Assembly: GCF_000230975.2 (NCBI RefSeq)
Contig: NC_021172.1
Coordinates: 1,240,001 to 1,304,000 of the forward strand
Reading direction: 5' to 3'
Source: Hyphomicrobium denitrificans 1NES1
GTDB lineage: Bacteria; Pseudomonadota; Alphaproteobacteria; Rhizobiales; Hyphomicrobiaceae
DNA length: 64,000 bases
Position 1 is the first letter of the stretch. Each line of letters opens with the position of its first letter. A program made the translations under genes and the position numbers. Below the pieces are notes generated by a model. It ran no database searches. It was not told the origin of the DNA and was given only the letters and a program-made list of their open reading frames with translations. Positions 1 through 11,201 of this stretch are shown here, in pieces.

Positions 1-214
1 GCCGCAGCTTGCCGAGATCGACTCGGTTGAAGTTCGCGCCGTCTCGGGCCTCGAAACGCTCGCAAAGCTTTCGGGGCAGGCGACGGCAACGCCGTTCGCA
101 TCGGCGATCGAGGACTTCTATCTAACGAACGCGGTCGCGCGGGCTTCGGCTGTCATGGCCGGAATGAGTGCGCTTCGAAGCGCCCGCGACCAGGGGCTCA
201 GCGCGGCGGAATAG
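1..214 (+). CDS. nuoG: NADH-quinone oxidoreductase subunit G, C-terminal fragment
   Basis: An open frame enters from the left edge and ends at a TAG at 212-214, six bases before nuoH. The 70 visible residues end with a segment around DFYLTNAVARASAVMA, the usual alphaproteobacterial NuoG tail near its C terminus. NuoG is the large iron-sulfur subunit of the peripheral arm of complex I. The Fe-S and molybdopterin-fold domains lie outside the window. Identity rests on the tail sequence plus the position directly upstream of nuoH. Confidence 0.85.
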   Translation, partial: PQLAEIDSVEVRAVSGLETLAKLSGQATATPFASAIEDFYLTNAVARASAVMAGMSALRSARDQGLSAAE

Positions 215-220
215 GAAACG

Positions 221-1291
221 ATGCTCGAGACTCTGCAAACATTCATGACCGACTACGGCTGGAACCTGCTGATCATTATCAGCTGGTCGCTCCTGATGCT
301 TGTCGGGCTCTTGGTCATTATTGCGTTTCTTCTGCTGTTCGACCGCAAGGTATGGGCCGCCGTGCAGATGCGCCGGGGACCGAACGTCGTCGGACCGTTC
401 GGCTTGTTTCAGTCGTTTGCCGACCTTCTGAAGTTCGTGTTCAAGGAGCCGTTGATTCCTGCGGGCGCCGATAAGGCCGTTTTCCTTCTTGCTCCGCTCG
501 CGACGGCAATGTTTGCGCTGTCGGCCTGGGCCGTCATTCCGATCGATCAAAATATATGGGGCAAGTGGGTTATCTCCGACATGAACGTCGGAATTCTCTA
601 CCTGCTCGCAATCTCCTCGCTCGGCGTTTACGGCATCATCATGGGCGGCTGGGCGTCGAACTCGAAATACCCCTTCATGGGCAGTCTCCGGTCCGCGGCG
701 CAGATGGTGTCGTATGAAGTCTCGATCGGCTTCGTCATCATTTGCGTGCTGCTGTGCGTCGGCTCGCTCAATATGACCGACATCGTCAATGCGCAGAGGG
801 CGGGACTCGGGACGCGGGCGGGCATGACGAACTCGCTGCTCGACTGGTACTGGCTGCCGCTTTTCCCGATGTTCGTCGTGTTCTTCATCTCGGCTCTTGC
901 CGAAACCAACCGGACGCCGTTCGATCTCGTCGAAGCGGAATCGGAACTCGTCGCCGGATTCATGGTGGAATACTCGTCGACGCCTTATCTGCTCTACATG
1001 CTCGGTGAGTATGTGGCGATCGTCACGATGTGCGCGCTGACGACGATTCTGTTCCTCGGCGGCTGGCTGCCGCCGGTCGACGTCTGGCCGCTGAACGCGG
1101 TTCCGGGCGTTTTCTGGTTCCTGATCAAGGTTGTTTTCGTCTTCTTCATGTTTGCGATGATGAAGGCGCTCCTGCCGCGCTACCGCTACGATCAGCTGAT
1201 GCGGCTCGGCTGGAAGGTGTTTCTGCCGCTGTCGCTGTTTATGGTCGTCGTGACGGCCGCAGTGCTCAGATTCGGAGGTTTTCTGTCATGA
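221..1291 (+). CDS. nuoH: NADH-quinone oxidoreductase subunit H
   Basis: 356-residue polytopic membrane protein, the complex I subunit that lines the quinone-binding chamber and joins the peripheral to the membrane arm. Visible family marks are the [21 protein letters not shown] segment near residue 50 and the acidic loop [20 protein letters not shown] near residue 225, both highly conserved in NuoH/ND1. About eight hydrophobic segments are apparent. Length is normal for the family. The stop overlaps the nuoI start (ATGA, 1288-1291), which indicates translational coupling. Confidence 0.98.
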   Translation: MLETLQTFMTDYGWNLLIIISWSLLMLVGLLVIIAFLLLFDRKVWAAVQMRRGPNVVGPFGLFQSFADLLKFVFKEPLIPAGADKAVFLLAPLATAMFALSAWAVIPIDQNIWGKWVISDMNVGILYLLAISSLGVYGIIMGGWASNSKYPFMGSLRSAAQMVSYEVSIGFVIICVLLCVGSLNMTDIVNAQRAGLGTRAGMTNSLLDWYWLPLFPMFVVFFISALAETNRTPFDLVEAESELVAGFMVEYSSTPYLLYMLGEYVAIVTMCALTTILFLGGWLPPVDVWPLNAVPGVFWFLIKVVFVFFMFAMMKALLPRYRYDQLMRLGWKVFLPLSLFMVVVTAAVLRFGGFLS

Positions 1292-1776
1292 GCGTCGCAC
1301 GCGCTACAAAGTCGCTGTTGCTGACGGAAATCGTCGCTGCGTTCGTGTTGACGGTCCGGTACTTCTTCGCGCCGAAAAAGACGCTGAACTATCCTTACGA
1401 AAAAGGCCCGCTATCGCCGCGCTTCCGTGGAGAGCACGCGCTCCGGCGCTATCCGAACGGCGAAGAGCGTTGCATCGCCTGCAAGCTCTGCGAGGCTATC
1501 TGTCCGGCGCAGGCCATCACGATCGAAGCAGGCCCGCGCCGTAACGATGGAACACGCCGAACGACGCGCTACGACATCGACATGACGAAATGCATCTATT
1601 GCGGACTCTGCCAGGAAGCGTGCCCCGTGGACGCCATCGTCGAAGGGCCCAATTTCGAATTCGCGACGGAAACGCGTGAAGAGCTTTTCTACGACAAGGA
1701 ACGGTTGCTCTCGAACGGCGACCGCTGGGAACGCGAGATCGCGAAGAATATAGCGCTCGACGCAAAATATAGATAA
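1288..1776 (+). CDS. nuoI: NADH-quinone oxidoreductase subunit I
   Basis: 162-residue ferredoxin-like subunit carrying the two [4Fe-4S] clusters (N6a/N6b) that pass electrons towards quinone. Two CxxCxxCxxxCP motifs are present: [12 protein letters not shown] and [12 protein letters not shown]. The frame is open far upstream, but the ATG at 1288 is chosen because it overlaps the nuoH stop, is preceded by GGAGG at 1275-1279, and gives the standard length. The N-terminal helix and [31 protein letters not shown] region are typical of the alphaproteobacterial protein. Confidence 0.97.
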   Translation: MSVARATKSLLLTEIVAAFVLTVRYFFAPKKTLNYPYEKGPLSPRFRGEHALRRYPNGEERCIACKLCEAICPAQAITIEAGPRRNDGTRRTTRYDIDMTKCIYCGLCQEACPVDAIVEGPNFEFATETREELFYDKERLLSNGDRWEREIAKNIALDAKYR

Positions 1777-1815
1777 TTCGCTCGCTCCGAAGGGATAACA
1801 GGAAGAACGACAACG

Positions 1816-2463
1816 ATGGCGGAGGCAGGTTTCTTCTATCTCTTTGCGGTGTTGGCAGTCGCGTCCGGCGCGATGGTCATCCTCGCCAGGAATCCCGTGC
1901 ACGCGGTGCTGTTTCTCGTGCTGGCGTTCTTCAATGCCGCCGGACTTTTCGTGCTGCTCGGTGCTGAATTCCTCGCGATGCTGCTGGTCATCGTGTACGT
2001 CGGGGCGGTGTCGGTCATCTTCCTGTTCGTCGTGATGATGCTCGACGTCGATTTCGCGGCGTTGAAAGCGGGATTCATAAAGAACGCCAAGATCGGAGCC
2101 ATTATCGGCGGTGTCGTTCTGGCCGAGCTCGTCGTTCTTTTCAGCTACCGCGGTCTCAACATTGCGTCGACGATTAACGCTGCGGCGCCCATACCCGTTG
2201 CCGGCTCCGGCGTGACCAACACAGCAGCCCTCGGGCAGATTCTCTATACGAAGTACGTCTACCTGTTTCAGACCTCGGGAGTGATCCTGCTCGTCGCTAT
2301 GATCGGCGCCATCGTGCTGACGTTGAAACATCGCGTCGGCGTCAAGCGTCAGTCGATCGCGGAGCAGGTTTCGCGCGATCCGGCCAAAACGCTCGAGGTC
2401 GTCAAAGTTCCAACCGGCGGATCGGTGATCCCCGCAAGCAAGCGCCGGGAGGCTGCGGAATGA
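1816..2463 (+). CDS. nuoJ: NADH-quinone oxidoreductase subunit J
   Basis: 215-residue membrane subunit of complex I with about five transmembrane helices. The third helix, around [21 protein letters not shown], contains the conserved VYVGAV stretch of NuoJ/ND6. The C-terminal 40 residues are hydrophilic. It follows nuoI by 39 bases and overlaps nuoK by ATGA (2460-2463). Confidence 0.96.
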   Translation: MAEAGFFYLFAVLAVASGAMVILARNPVHAVLFLVLAFFNAAGLFVLLGAEFLAMLLVIVYVGAVSVIFLFVVMMLDVDFAALKAGFIKNAKIGAIIGGVVLAELVVLFSYRGLNIASTINAAAPIPVAGSGVTNTAALGQILYTKYVYLFQTSGVILLVAMIGAIVLTLKHRVGVKRQSIAEQVSRDPAKTLEVVKVPTGGSVIPASKRREAAE

Positions 2464-2768
2464 CCATTGGGCTCGGACACTATCTGACGGTCGCCGCCTG
2501 CCTTTTTACGCTTGGCGTCTTCGGCATTTTCATCAACCGCAAGAATGTCATCGTCATCCTGATGTCGATCGAGTTGATCCTGCTTGCGGTGAACATCAAT
2601 CTGGTCGCCTTCTCGCATTTCAACGCCGATCTCGTCGGCCAGGTGTTTGCACTGTTCGTGCTGACGGTGGCAGCCGCTGAATCGGCCATCGGCCTCGCAA
2701 TCATCGTCGTCTACTATCGCAATCGGGGTTCGATTGCGGTCGAAGACGTCAACATGATGAAGGGGTGA
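2460..2768 (+). CDS. nuoK: NADH-quinone oxidoreductase subunit K
   Basis: 102-residue, three-helix membrane subunit homologous to ND4L. The second and third helices carry the two conserved glutamates ([16 protein letters not shown] and [17 protein letters not shown]) that belong to the proton path of the membrane arm. Standard length. Its start overlaps the nuoJ stop. Confidence 0.97.
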   Translation: MTIGLGHYLTVAACLFTLGVFGIFINRKNVIVILMSIELILLAVNINLVAFSHFNADLVGQVFALFVLTVAAAESAIGLAIIVVYYRNRGSIAVEDVNMMKG

Positions 2769-2855
2769 GGCGTGATCGGCTTTCGGCAAATTTGTGCATC
2801 GTTCCCTCTGCTCGTCGTTGAACGGGCGTTTCGGGAATAGGGGGAATATGATCGC

Positions 2856-4814
2856 ATGATCTACGCGACAATCGTCCTGTTGCCGCTCGCTGGCGCGCTG
2901 ATCGCCGGCCTCTTCGGCCGCATCATCGGAGATCGCCCAAGCGAAGTCATTACCACGGCGCTCCTGTTTATAGCGGCAGTGCTCTCGTGGGTGGTCTTCG
3001 TTCAAGTCGCATTCGGCCACGAGACGCACGCCGTCACGCTGATGCGCTGGATCACGTCGGGTGAACTCGACACGTCCTGGGCCCTCAAGATCGACACGCT
3101 GACGGCGGTAATGCTGGTCGTCGTCACGACGGTGTCATCCCTCGTGCATCTCTATTCCATCGGCTACATGCACGAGGACGACTCGCGCGCTCGTTTCTTT
3201 GCGTATCTCTCGCTCTTCACGTTCGCCATGCTGATGCTGGTGACGAGCGACAACCTCGTGCAGATGTTCTTCGGATGGGAAGGGGTCGGCCTCGCATCCT
3301 ATTTGCTCATTGGATTCTGGTACAAGAAGCCGTCGGCGAATGCTGCGGCCATCAAGGCGTTCGTCGTCAACCGTGTCGGCGATTTCGGGTTCGCTCTCGG
3401 TATCTTCGGGCTGTTCTACGTCTTCCGCACTGTCAATCTCGACGCGATCTTCGCAGCGGCACCGGGCATCGTCGGCAAGACGTTCATCTTCGCTGGACAC
3501 GAGGTCGATATCCTGACGACGCTATCGCTGCTGCTGTTCATGGGCGCGATGGGCAAGTCGGCGCAGTTCCTGCTGCACACGTGGCTTCCGGACGCCATGG
3601 AAGGTCCGACGCCCGTCTCGGCGTTGATCCATGCCGCGACGATGGTGACGGCCGGTGTGTTCATGGTGGCGCGGCTGTCGCCGATCTTCGAGCTGGCGCC
3701 CGATGCGCTGAAATTCGTGACGCTGATCGGCGCGGTGACGGCGTTCTTCGCGGCGACGGTCGGACTTGTCCAGAACGACATCAAGCGCGTGGTCGCCTAT
3801 TCGACGTGCTCGCAGCTTGGCTACATGTTTGTCGCCTGCGGTGTCGGCGCATATGGAGCAGGCATTTTCCATCTCTTCACGCACGCGTTTTTCAAGGCCC
3901 TCCTGTTCCTTGGCTCGGGTTCGGTGATCCACGCGATGCATCATGAGCAGGACATGCGCTTGATGGGCGGCTTGCGTAAAAAGATCCCGCTGACGTTCGC
4001 GGCGATGATCGTCGGCACGCTGGCGATCACGGGCGTCGGCATTCCGCATCTCACGGGATTTGCCGGGTTCTATTCCAAGGATGCGATTATCGAAGCGGCT
4101 TACGCGGCGGCCACGCCGAATAACTATGCCTTCTGGCTTCTCGTCATCGGCGCACTGATGACGTCGTTCTACTCCTGGCGTCTCATCTTCATGACCTTCT
4201 ACGGCGAGACGCGCGCCGATCATCACACGTTCGAGCACGCGCACGAGAGCCCGATGACGATGCTGTTGCCGCTCGCCGTCTTGTCACTCGGCGCGATCGT
4301 GGCTGGCGTCGCATTCTACGGCTATTTCGTCGGCCATGAAGAGCAGGCGTTCTGGGGAGCGGCACTGTTCCGGTCCGATACGAACCACGTCCTGCACGAA
4401 ATGCACAACGTGCCGGAATGGGTGAGCTACTCGTCGTTCGTTGCGATGCTGATCGGCTTCGCGATTGCCTGGGTCTACTATATCCGGGCCCCCTGGTTGC
4501 CCGCTGCGACGGCGCGGGCCTTTAAGCCGCTTTATCTTTTCCTGCTCAACAAGTGGTATTTCGACGAACTCTACGATCTGATCTTCGTGCGCGGCGCGTT
4601 CGCGATCGGTCGGCTCCTGTGGAAGGGCGGCGATGGCGCCGTCATCGACGGTGCGGTCGACGGGACGGCGGCGGGCGTCGGCCGTGTTACGGCGAGGGTC
4701 GTACGTCTTCAGACGGGATACCTCTACCACTATGCTTTCGCGATGTTGGTTGGTGTTGCAGCGCTCATGACTTGGCTCACCTATAACGGGCTTTTCGCCG
4801 GGGTGTTCAAATGA
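2856..4814 (+). CDS. nuoL: NADH-quinone oxidoreductase subunit L
   Basis: 652-residue antiporter-like proton-pumping subunit, the distal member of the complex I membrane arm. It carries the proton-conducting antiporter core ([16 protein letters not shown] near residue 145 and [31 protein letters not shown] near residue 235) and a long C-terminal region expected to hold the lateral helix and last transmembrane segment. An 87-base gap with no gene separates it from nuoK. It overlaps nuoM by ATGA (4811-4814). Confidence 0.97.
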   Translation: MIYATIVLLPLAGALIAGLFGRIIGDRPSEVITTALLFIAAVLSWVVFVQVAFGHETHAVTLMRWITSGELDTSWALKIDTLTAVMLVVVTTVSSLVHLYSIGYMHEDDSRARFFAYLSLFTFAMLMLVTSDNLVQMFFGWEGVGLASYLLIGFWYKKPSANAAAIKAFVVNRVGDFGFALGIFGLFYVFRTVNLDAIFAAAPGIVGKTFIFAGHEVDILTTLSLLLFMGAMGKSAQFLLHTWLPDAMEGPTPVSALIHAATMVTAGVFMVARLSPIFELAPDALKFVTLIGAVTAFFAATVGLVQNDIKRVVAYSTCSQLGYMFVACGVGAYGAGIFHLFTHAFFKALLFLGSGSVIHAMHHEQDMRLMGGLRKKIPLTFAAMIVGTLAITGVGIPHLTGFAGFYSKDAIIEAAYAAATPNNYAFWLLVIGALMTSFYSWRLIFMTFYGETRADHHTFEHAHESPMTMLLPLAVLSLGAIVAGVAFYGYFVGHEEQAFWGAALFRSDTNHVLHEMHNVPEWVSYSSFVAMLIGFAIAWVYYIRAPWLPAATARAFKPLYLFLLNKWYFDELYDLIFVRGAFAIGRLLWKGGDGAVIDGAVDGTAAGVGRVTARVVRLQTGYLYHYAFAMLVGVAALMTWLTYNGLFAGVFK

Positions 4815-6298
4815 ACAACATCCTCTCGGTCGTCACCTTCCTGCCGCTCGTTGGTGCGCTATTGATTGCCGCGCAGAATGCGGAAGCAAAGCAGAACGCA
4901 CGCTGGATCGCGCTCTGGACGACGCTCGTCACGTTCTTCGTCTCGCTCCTGATCTGGTGGGACTTCGATACGACGGCGACGGGCTTCCAGTTCGTCGAGG
5001 AGCACGCTTGGCTCGGTCCGCTGAAATACAAGCTCGGCGTCGACGGCATCTCGATGCTGTTTATTATTTTGACGACGTTCCTGATGCCGCTCTGCATCCT
5101 CGCCAGCTGGGTGTCGGTGCAGAACCGCGTCAAGGAATACATGATCGCGTTCCTCGTGCTTGAGACGCTGATGCTTGGCGTCTTCTCGGCGCTTGATCTC
5201 GTGCTGTTCTATCTGTTCTTCGAAGGCGGCCTCATCCCGATGTTCATCATCATCGGCGTCTGGGGCGGCAAGCGGCGCGTCTATGCGAGCTTCAAGTTCT
5301 TCCTCTATACGCTGCTCGGCTCGGTGCTGATGCTGCTCGCGATGATGGCAATGTACTGGCACGCGGGGACGACGGATATCCCGACTCTTCTGCAGACCAA
5401 GTTCCCGCCGGAGATGCAGTGGTGGCTGTGGATTGCGTTCTTTGCCTCGTTCGCGGTGAAGATGCCGATGTGGCCGGTACATACGTGGCTTCCCGATGCG
5501 CACGTCGAGGCGCCGACCGCCGGCTCCGTCATTCTCGCGGGCATTCTTCTCAAAATGGGCGGATACGGGTTCCTGCGGTTCTCGTTGCCGATGTTTCCCA
5601 ATGCCTCGGCTGATCTCGCTCCTTTCGTCTTCTCGCTGTCGATCGTCGCGATCATCTACACGTCTCTCGTGGCGCTCGTGCAGGAGGATATGAAGAAGCT
5701 CATCGCCTATTCGTCCGTCGCGCACATGGGCTACGTCACGATGGGTATTTTCACGGGCTCGCAACAGGGCATCGACGGCGCGATCTTTCAGATGCTGTCG
5801 CACGGCCTCGTTTCATCCGCGCTGTTCCTGTGTGTCGGCGTCATCTACGACCGCATGCACACGCGCGAGATTGCAGCCTATGGCGGACTCGTCGAGCGCA
5901 TGCCGAAATATGCGGCGGCCTTCATGGTATTCACGATGGCCAACGTCGGCCTGCCCGGAACCAGCGGCTTCATCGGCGAATTCCTGACGCTGATGGCAGC
6001 CTTCAAAGCCAACACCTGGGTTGCTATTCTGGCGACGACCGGCATCATCTTGTCGGCCGCTTACGCACTCTATCTTTACAGACGCATTATTTTCGGCGTG
6101 CTCGAGAAGGCGAACCTCCGGAGCATCCTGGATCTCTCGCCGCGCGAGGTCGCTATTCTCGCGCCGCTTATACTGCTGACGATCTTCTATGGGTTCTACC
6201 CGGCGCCCGTTCTCGATGTGACGGCGACGTCGGTCAAGAATCTCGTGCAGAATTATCAGAATGCCCAGCACACGGCCGCCGCTCTCCTGGCGCCATGA
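4811..6298 (+). CDS. nuoM: NADH-quinone oxidoreductase subunit M
   Basis: 495-residue antiporter-like subunit of the complex I membrane arm. Conserved elements include [21 protein letters not shown] with the essential glutamate near residue 140, and [28 protein letters not shown] near residue 220. Family length. Translationally coupled to nuoL and followed after 11 bases by nuoN. Confidence 0.97.
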   Translation: MNNILSVVTFLPLVGALLIAAQNAEAKQNARWIALWTTLVTFFVSLLIWWDFDTTATGFQFVEEHAWLGPLKYKLGVDGISMLFIILTTFLMPLCILASWVSVQNRVKEYMIAFLVLETLMLGVFSALDLVLFYLFFEGGLIPMFIIIGVWGGKRRVYASFKFFLYTLLGSVLMLLAMMAMYWHAGTTDIPTLLQTKFPPEMQWWLWIAFFASFAVKMPMWPVHTWLPDAHVEAPTAGSVILAGILLKMGGYGFLRFSLPMFPNASADLAPFVFSLSIVAIIYTSLVALVQEDMKKLIAYSSVAHMGYVTMGIFTGSQQGIDGAIFQMLSHGLVSSALFLCVGVIYDRMHTREIAAYGGLVERMPKYAAAFMVFTMANVGLPGTSGFIGEFLTLMAAFKANTWVAILATTGIILSAAYALYLYRRIIFGVLEKANLRSILDLSPREVAILAPLILLTIFYGFYPAPVLDVTATSVKNLVQNYQNAQHTAAALLAP

Positions 6299-6309
6299 GG
6301 AATTGACCG

Positions 6310-7770
6310 ATGGACAGCGCGCTTCTCAACATCGTTTCGCCGGAGCTGATCCTGGCGCTCGGCGCCCTTGCGCTCTTGATGCTCGGTGTCTTCAGCTCGG
6401 CGGGAGAGAGAACCGGCCGTCTCATGGGCTGGCTCGCCATCGGCGTGCTCGTCGCCGCCATCATCGCCATTTTCGAACAGAGTGGCGTCTCGCGCGCATT
6501 CGAAGGCGCCTTCGTGTCGGATCCGCTGACACGCTTTTTCAAGACCATGATTCTGGTTGCTGCCGTCCTGTCGCTCGTTCTGACGTTTGACAGTTTCGCG
6601 CGTGCCCGGCTGATGGTGTTCGAGTATCCGGTTCTGATCCTCCTCGCTGCACTCGGCATGATGCTGATGGTGTCGGCGAACGATCTGATCACGCTTTACC
6701 TTGGCCTTGAACTGCAGAATCTCTCGCTCTACGTCATCACCGCGTTCAAGCGCGATAACGTCAGATCGAGCGAAGCGGGACTTAAATACTTCGTCCTGAG
6801 CGCGCTTGCCTCGGGGCTATATCTTTACGGCGCCTCGCTGCTTTACGGTGTCACCGGTGCGACGGGGTACGGCGCCATTGCCGCGGCAACCCAGCTTCCC
6901 GATATGGTGTCGAACATTGGCTTGACGTTCGGTCTCGTCTTCGTGCTTGTGGGCATCGCCTTCAAGATCTCGTCGGTGCCGTTCCACATGTGGACGCCGG
7001 ACGTCTACCAGGGTGCGCCGACGCCGGTGACGGTGTTTCTTGCGAGCGCCGCCAAGGTTGCCGCGATGGCGATGATGGTGCGCTTCACTCAGGCGGCAAT
7101 CCCGGGCGTTCCGGGAGAATGGCAGCAGATCGTCATTTTCCTGTCGATCGCCTCGATGGTGCTTGGTGCTTTCGCCGCAATCGGACAGACCAACATCAAG
7201 CGCCTGCTTGCTTATTCCGCGATCGGCCATATCGGATTTGCGCTCGTTGGGCTCTCGGCCAATAATACCGAAGGCACGGCGGGCGTTCTGCTATACCTCG
7301 CCATTTACGTCGCCATGACGCTCGGCGCGTTCGCGTGCGTCCTCGCCATGCGGCGCAAGGGCGAAAACGTCGAAGATATCGCGGATCTGGCGGGCCTCGC
7401 AAAGACGGATCTTACGTACGCGTCAATTCTTGGGCTCTTGATGTTCTCGCTCGCCGGCATTCCGCCGCTCGCCGGCTTCTGGGCCAAATGGTACGTCTTT
7501 TTGGCTGCGATCAAAGCTGGCCTTTATCCATTGGCTGTCATCGGCGTCGTCACGAGCGTCGTCGGCGCTTTCTACTATCTGAGAATCGTCAAGATCATGT
7601 TCTTCGACGAAAGCGCCGAATCCTTCCAGCCGCGCGAAGGTAAAGTGTCGGCGGTCATGGTTCTCTCGGCCGGTTTCATTGTTCTGTTCGTGCTCCCGCT
7701 CATAGGCGGGGCTCTTGTCGATGCTGCGACCGCCGCGGCCGTTGTGCTGGCGCCGGCACAGGCGCTCTAA
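6310..7770 (+). CDS. nuoN: NADH-quinone oxidoreductase subunit N
   Basis: 486-residue antiporter-like subunit, the third proton-pumping module of complex I. LYLGLELQNLSLYVITAF (near 135) and KISSVPFHMWTPDVYQGAPTPVTVF (near 220) are the diagnostic NuoN stretches. It ends the nuo gene run. birA starts only seven bases after its stop, so the transcript probably continues. Confidence 0.97.
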   Translation: MDSALLNIVSPELILALGALALLMLGVFSSAGERTGRLMGWLAIGVLVAAIIAIFEQSGVSRAFEGAFVSDPLTRFFKTMILVAAVLSLVLTFDSFARARLMVFEYPVLILLAALGMMLMVSANDLITLYLGLELQNLSLYVITAFKRDNVRSSEAGLKYFVLSALASGLYLYGASLLYGVTGATGYGAIAAATQLPDMVSNIGLTFGLVFVLVGIAFKISSVPFHMWTPDVYQGAPTPVTVFLASAAKVAAMAMMVRFTQAAIPGVPGEWQQIVIFLSIASMVLGAFAAIGQTNIKRLLAYSAIGHIGFALVGLSANNTEGTAGVLLYLAIYVAMTLGAFACVLAMRRKGENVEDIADLAGLAKTDLTYASILGLLMFSLAGIPPLAGFWAKWYVFLAAIKAGLYPLAVIGVVTSVVGAFYYLRIVKIMFFDESAESFQPREGKVSAVMVLSAGFIVLFVLPLIGGALVDAATAAAVVLAPAQAL

Positions 7771-7777
7771 GATAGCG

Positions 7778-8551
7778 ATGGATGCTTCGGCCACACCCCG
7801 CATCCTGCACATCGATGAAACGGACTCGACAAATGCCGACGCAATGCGGCTGGCGCTCAAGGGCGAGGACCTGCCGCTCTGGGTGATCGCCGGCCGGCAG
7901 ACTGCGGGGCGCGGACGAGCGGGCCGGTCGTGGGTTTCGCCTGAGGGAAATCTCTATACAAGCATTGCCTTCTGTTGTTCCGCTCCAATGGAAAACGCGG
8001 GACAATTGTCACTCATTGCCGGAATTTCGCTTTTGGAGGCCATTCGCGCCTCGACGGATCTTGCGCAAGACGCCCCGCTTCGCCTCAAATGGCCGAACGA
8101 CATTCTGATGGGGGCCGCCAAGATGGGAGGTATTCTGGTTGAGAGCACCTCCGCACGGGGAAGCCCCGGTTTTTTGGCAATCGTGGGCTTTGGATTGAAC
8201 CTCTCGTCTCATCCGGACGATCTCGGCCGTACAGTCACGTCGCTCAGCCGCCACGCGCAGGCGCCGACCCCCACAGCTTTGCTCGCGTCGCTAGCTGAGC
8301 AGTTTCCTAGGTGGCTCGACATCTGGAGGAACGGCGACGACTTTGCTGCCGTTCGGCGCGCCTGGATGGAGCGGGCAGGGCCGATCGGCGAGGCGATGAC
8401 CGTCAATTCGAAAGACGGGCCGATCTCAGGAACGTACCGTGGGCTTGCCGAGACCGGGGCGCTCCTTGCTGAGGTCGACGGGCAAGTGCGCGAGATCAAT
8501 CACGGCGACGTGGCGCTCGGCGGAGCGGACGCATACGATGGGGATGCATGA
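7778..8551 (+). CDS. birA: Biotin--[acetyl-CoA-carboxylase] ligase
   Basis: 257-residue biotin protein ligase that adenylates biotin and attaches it to the carboxyl-carrier protein of acetyl-CoA carboxylase and other carboxylases. The biotinoyl-AMP loop GRGRAGR is at residues 44-50 and the biotin-binding KWPND at 104-108. It lacks the N-terminal helix-turn-helix of E. coli BirA, so it should be a catalytic-only ligase. The frame is open to 7715 inside nuoN, but the ATG at 7778 just past the nuoN stop gives the normal N terminus. The position between nuoN and RNase J is a conserved alphaproteobacterial arrangement. Confidence 0.94.
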   Translation: MDASATPRILHIDETDSTNADAMRLALKGEDLPLWVIAGRQTAGRGRAGRSWVSPEGNLYTSIAFCCSAPMENAGQLSLIAGISLLEAIRASTDLAQDAPLRLKWPNDILMGAAKMGGILVESTSARGSPGFLAIVGFGLNLSSHPDDLGRTVTSLSRHAQAPTPTALLASLAEQFPRWLDIWRNGDDFAAVRRAWMERAGPIGEAMTVNSKDGPISGTYRGLAETGALLAEVDGQVREINHGDVALGGADAYDGDA

Positions 8552-10263
8552 GCGAGCGCGACAGGTCATCTCAGCGGGCACATAAAGGCAAGGCCGACGA
8601 GCTCGTGTTCATGGCGCTCGGCGGGCTTGGTGAGATCGGCATGAATGCTTATCTCTATGGCTATGGTCCTCCGAATGCCCGGTCGTGGCTGATGGTCGAT
8701 CTCGGCGTGACGTTCCCGCATGAATCGGAACCGGGGGCCGATGTCGTCCTGCCGGATCTTCGCTACATCGTCGCCGACCGAAAAAATCTCGCAGGCTTGA
8801 TCCTGACGCACGCGCACGAAGATCACATCGGCGCAGTGCTCGATCTCTGGCCTTCGCTCGAATGCCCGATTTTTGCAACACCCTTCACCGCAGGGATGGT
8901 CAAGACCAAGGTCGGGGAGGCGGGGAGGACGGCGGCGCTTCCCATCCGCACCATTCCTCTCGGCGGGCGCTTTAAAGCCGGTGTTTTCGATATCGAGTTC
9001 GTCGGGCTCACGCATTCGATTCCGGAGCCGAACGGCATCGCGATCCGGACACCGGCCGGGCTTGTTTTTCACACCGGCGATTGGAAATTCGATTCAACGC
9101 CGGTTGTCGGCAGGCCGCACGAGCCGGAAAAACTCAAATCTCTCGGAGATGAAGGCGTGCTCGCGATTGTCGGGGATTCGACGAACGCGATGCGCGAGGG
9201 GCGGTCGGCGTCCGAAGCCGACGTTGCGCGCGCGCTTACGAAGATTATCGTCGATGCGCCGCATTGCGTCGCGGTGACGTTGTTTGCGTCGAACGTCGCG
9301 CGCATTGCGTCGGTCGCGGAGGCCGCGCGCAAGTCAGGGCGCACGCTTGTCGTCGCCGGCCGCGCGCTTCACCGCATCATCGAAGTTGCGAAAGAGACGG
9401 GCTATCTGCCGGAAAGCTTCACGTATCTCGATCAGCAACGCTTTTCCGATCTGCCGCGTAACAAGGTCCTCGTGTTATGTACGGGCAGCCAGGGCGAAAG
9501 CCGCGCCGCGGTCGCGCGGATCGCCGAGGGCGAGCATCCCGATATTTCGCTCGATAAGGGCGACCTCATCATCTTTTCGTCGCGTACGATTCCAGGAAAT
9601 GAGAAGGCCGTTGCGAAGATCCAGAATGGGTTGGCGCGTCTCGGCGTCGATCTGGTGACGGACGCGGACGCATTGGTCCATGTCACCGGGCATCCGAGGC
9701 GCGACGAACTCAAAGACATGTATGCCTGGCTTCGTCCGAAGATTGCCGTTCCGATGCATGGCGAAGCGCGCCATATACGCGAGCACGCGAAACTTGCGCG
9801 CGCGTGCGGGGTCAACGAAACGTTCACGATCGTCGACGGCGAGATGCTCAAGCTCTGGCCGGGCGAAGCTTCGGTCATAGACGAAGCGCCGGTCGGACGG
9901 CTCTATCGCGACGGCAATCTCATCGTTCCCGACGTCGAAGGTCCGGTCAAAGCGCGCCGCAAGCTGTCGTTCGTCGGCATAGCGGTCGTATCGCTGGTGT
10001 TATCGCGTCGCGGAGACGTGCTCGGCGAGCCGGGGCTCGTTCTTGAAGGTATTCCGGCTGCCGACGCGGGCGGCGAGGCGATGCGGGAAGTCGTATTCGA
10101 TGCCATCGACGGCACGTTCCGTTCGATCCCGCCGAAGCGGCGCAGCGATCTCGCAATGCTGCAGGAGGCCGTCCAGAGGGCCGTGAGAGCGGCCATTAAC
10201 GAAGCCTGGGGCAAGAAGCCGGTTGTCAAAGTGCTGCTCTCCGTGGTGGAAGCTAAGGGCTAA
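8548..10263 (+). CDS. rnj: Ribonuclease J
   Basis: 571-residue metallo-beta-lactamase/beta-CASP nuclease, the 5'-3' exo- and endoribonuclease that matures rRNA and degrades mRNA in Alphaproteobacteria, which keep RNase J together with RNase E. The zinc motif HAHEDH lies at residues 88-93, and GDWKFD and the later GHPRRDEL and MHGEARH segments supply the other metal and beta-CASP motifs. The ATGA overlap with birA supports the start. Confidence 0.94.
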   Translation: MSERDRSSQRAHKGKADELVFMALGGLGEIGMNAYLYGYGPPNARSWLMVDLGVTFPHESEPGADVVLPDLRYIVADRKNLAGLILTHAHEDHIGAVLDLWPSLECPIFATPFTAGMVKTKVGEAGRTAALPIRTIPLGGRFKAGVFDIEFVGLTHSIPEPNGIAIRTPAGLVFHTGDWKFDSTPVVGRPHEPEKLKSLGDEGVLAIVGDSTNAMREGRSASEADVARALTKIIVDAPHCVAVTLFASNVARIASVAEAARKSGRTLVVAGRALHRIIEVAKETGYLPESFTYLDQQRFSDLPRNKVLVLCTGSQGESRAAVARIAEGEHPDISLDKGDLIIFSSRTIPGNEKAVAKIQNGLARLGVDLVTDADALVHVTGHPRRDELKDMYAWLRPKIAVPMHGEARHIREHAKLARACGVNETFTIVDGEMLKLWPGEASVIDEAPVGRLYRDGNLIVPDVEGPVKARRKLSFVGIAVVSLVLSRRGDVLGEPGLVLEGIPAADAGGEAMREVVFDAIDGTFRSIPPKRRSDLAMLQEAVQRAVRAAINEAWGKKPVVKVLLSVVEAKG

Positions 10264-10317
10264 GCGCGCTGACGGCCGCGCTCACCCGAAGCTCACCAGC
10301 AGCCTGGAGAAAGACGC

Positions 10318-10722
10318 ATGATAGGACGTTTGAACCATGTGGCCATCGCGGTCAAAGATCTCGAAAAGGCTGCATCGGTTTATAAAAACGCCCTTGGCGC
10401 CAAAGTCGGCCCGCCGCTTAAGCAACCTGAGCACGGCGTGACGGTTATCTTCATCGAGCTGCCGAATACGAAGATCGAGCTGCTCGAGCCGCTCGGCGAA
10501 AATTCGCCGATTGCGAAATTTCTTGAGAAAGCGCCAGATGGCGGTATCCATCATGTGTGCTATGAGGTCGAGGACATCATGGCCTCGCGCGATCAGTTGA
10601 GGGCACAAGGAGCTCGCATACTCGGCGACGGTAATCCCAAGATCGGGGCACACGGCAAGCCTGTGCTGTTCCTGCATCCGAAGGATTTTTGCGGCACCCT
10701 CGTCGAGCTGGAGCAGGTTTGA
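10318..10722 (+). CDS. mce: Methylmalonyl-CoA epimerase
   Basis: 134-residue vicinal-oxygen-chelate protein that interconverts (2R)- and (2S)-methylmalonyl-CoA in propionyl-CoA metabolism. Two beta-alpha-beta-beta-beta modules are visible, with metal ligands expected at H8 (RLNHVAIAVKDL), in the HHVCYEV segment and in the terminal FLHPKDFCGTLVELEQ. GGAGAAAG precedes the start. In a methylotroph this enzyme would also serve the ethylmalonyl-CoA pathway of glyoxylate regeneration; that role is inferred from family knowledge. Confidence 0.93.
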   Translation: MIGRLNHVAIAVKDLEKAASVYKNALGAKVGPPLKQPEHGVTVIFIELPNTKIELLEPLGENSPIAKFLEKAPDGGIHHVCYEVEDIMASRDQLRAQGARILGDGNPKIGAHGKPVLFLHPKDFCGTLVELEQV

Positions 10723-10767
10723 AATCAGGCCGCATATCGGCGACCGAAGGCTGGAAGGAAATCGACG

Positions 10768-10992
10768 ATGCGAACCTCTGTAGCGGTCGCGACGTTCTTT
10801 TGCCTATGGTTCATTACGCTCTTTGCCGTGTTGCCATTTTTCGCGCACACGCAAGAGGAAGCGGGCGAGGTGGTGCCCGGCACGCCCGAGAGTGCGCCGC
10901 ATAAGATCAATCTGCTCAAGGTGTTTTGCGTCAATACGGTCGTGACCGCCATAGCGTTTGCCGGAATCTATACGGTCATTGCGAACATCTGA
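10768..10992 (+). CDS. DUF1467 family small membrane protein
   Basis: 74 residues with two predicted transmembrane helices (about 3-25 and 49-72) separated by a short acidic, proline-containing loop. It resembles the DUF1467 family, which in Alphaproteobacteria sits between mce and proS. Function is unknown. The start is preceded by GGAAGGAAA. Confidence 0.85.
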   Translation: MRTSVAVATFFCLWFITLFAVLPFFAHTQEEAGEVVPGTPESAPHKINLLKVFCVNTVVTAIAFAGIYTVIANI

Positions 10993-11201
10993 CCTGCGGC
11001 AGAGGTTTGCCGCCACCATGTTGCAACGAAAGCCTGAAAAGGCTATTCGGCTTGCCGCAATTCCTGGTTTCCGGGATGGTCAGGCGCGGCTCGCCGCGCG
11101 ACGTCAATGAGCGAGCGTCCGATGGGGCATTTCAGGTTCTTCGTGTGCGTTCGCCGTCCGATGCGAGACGCTTTTTCAACGTACACGTCAGGGACCAAGA
11201 G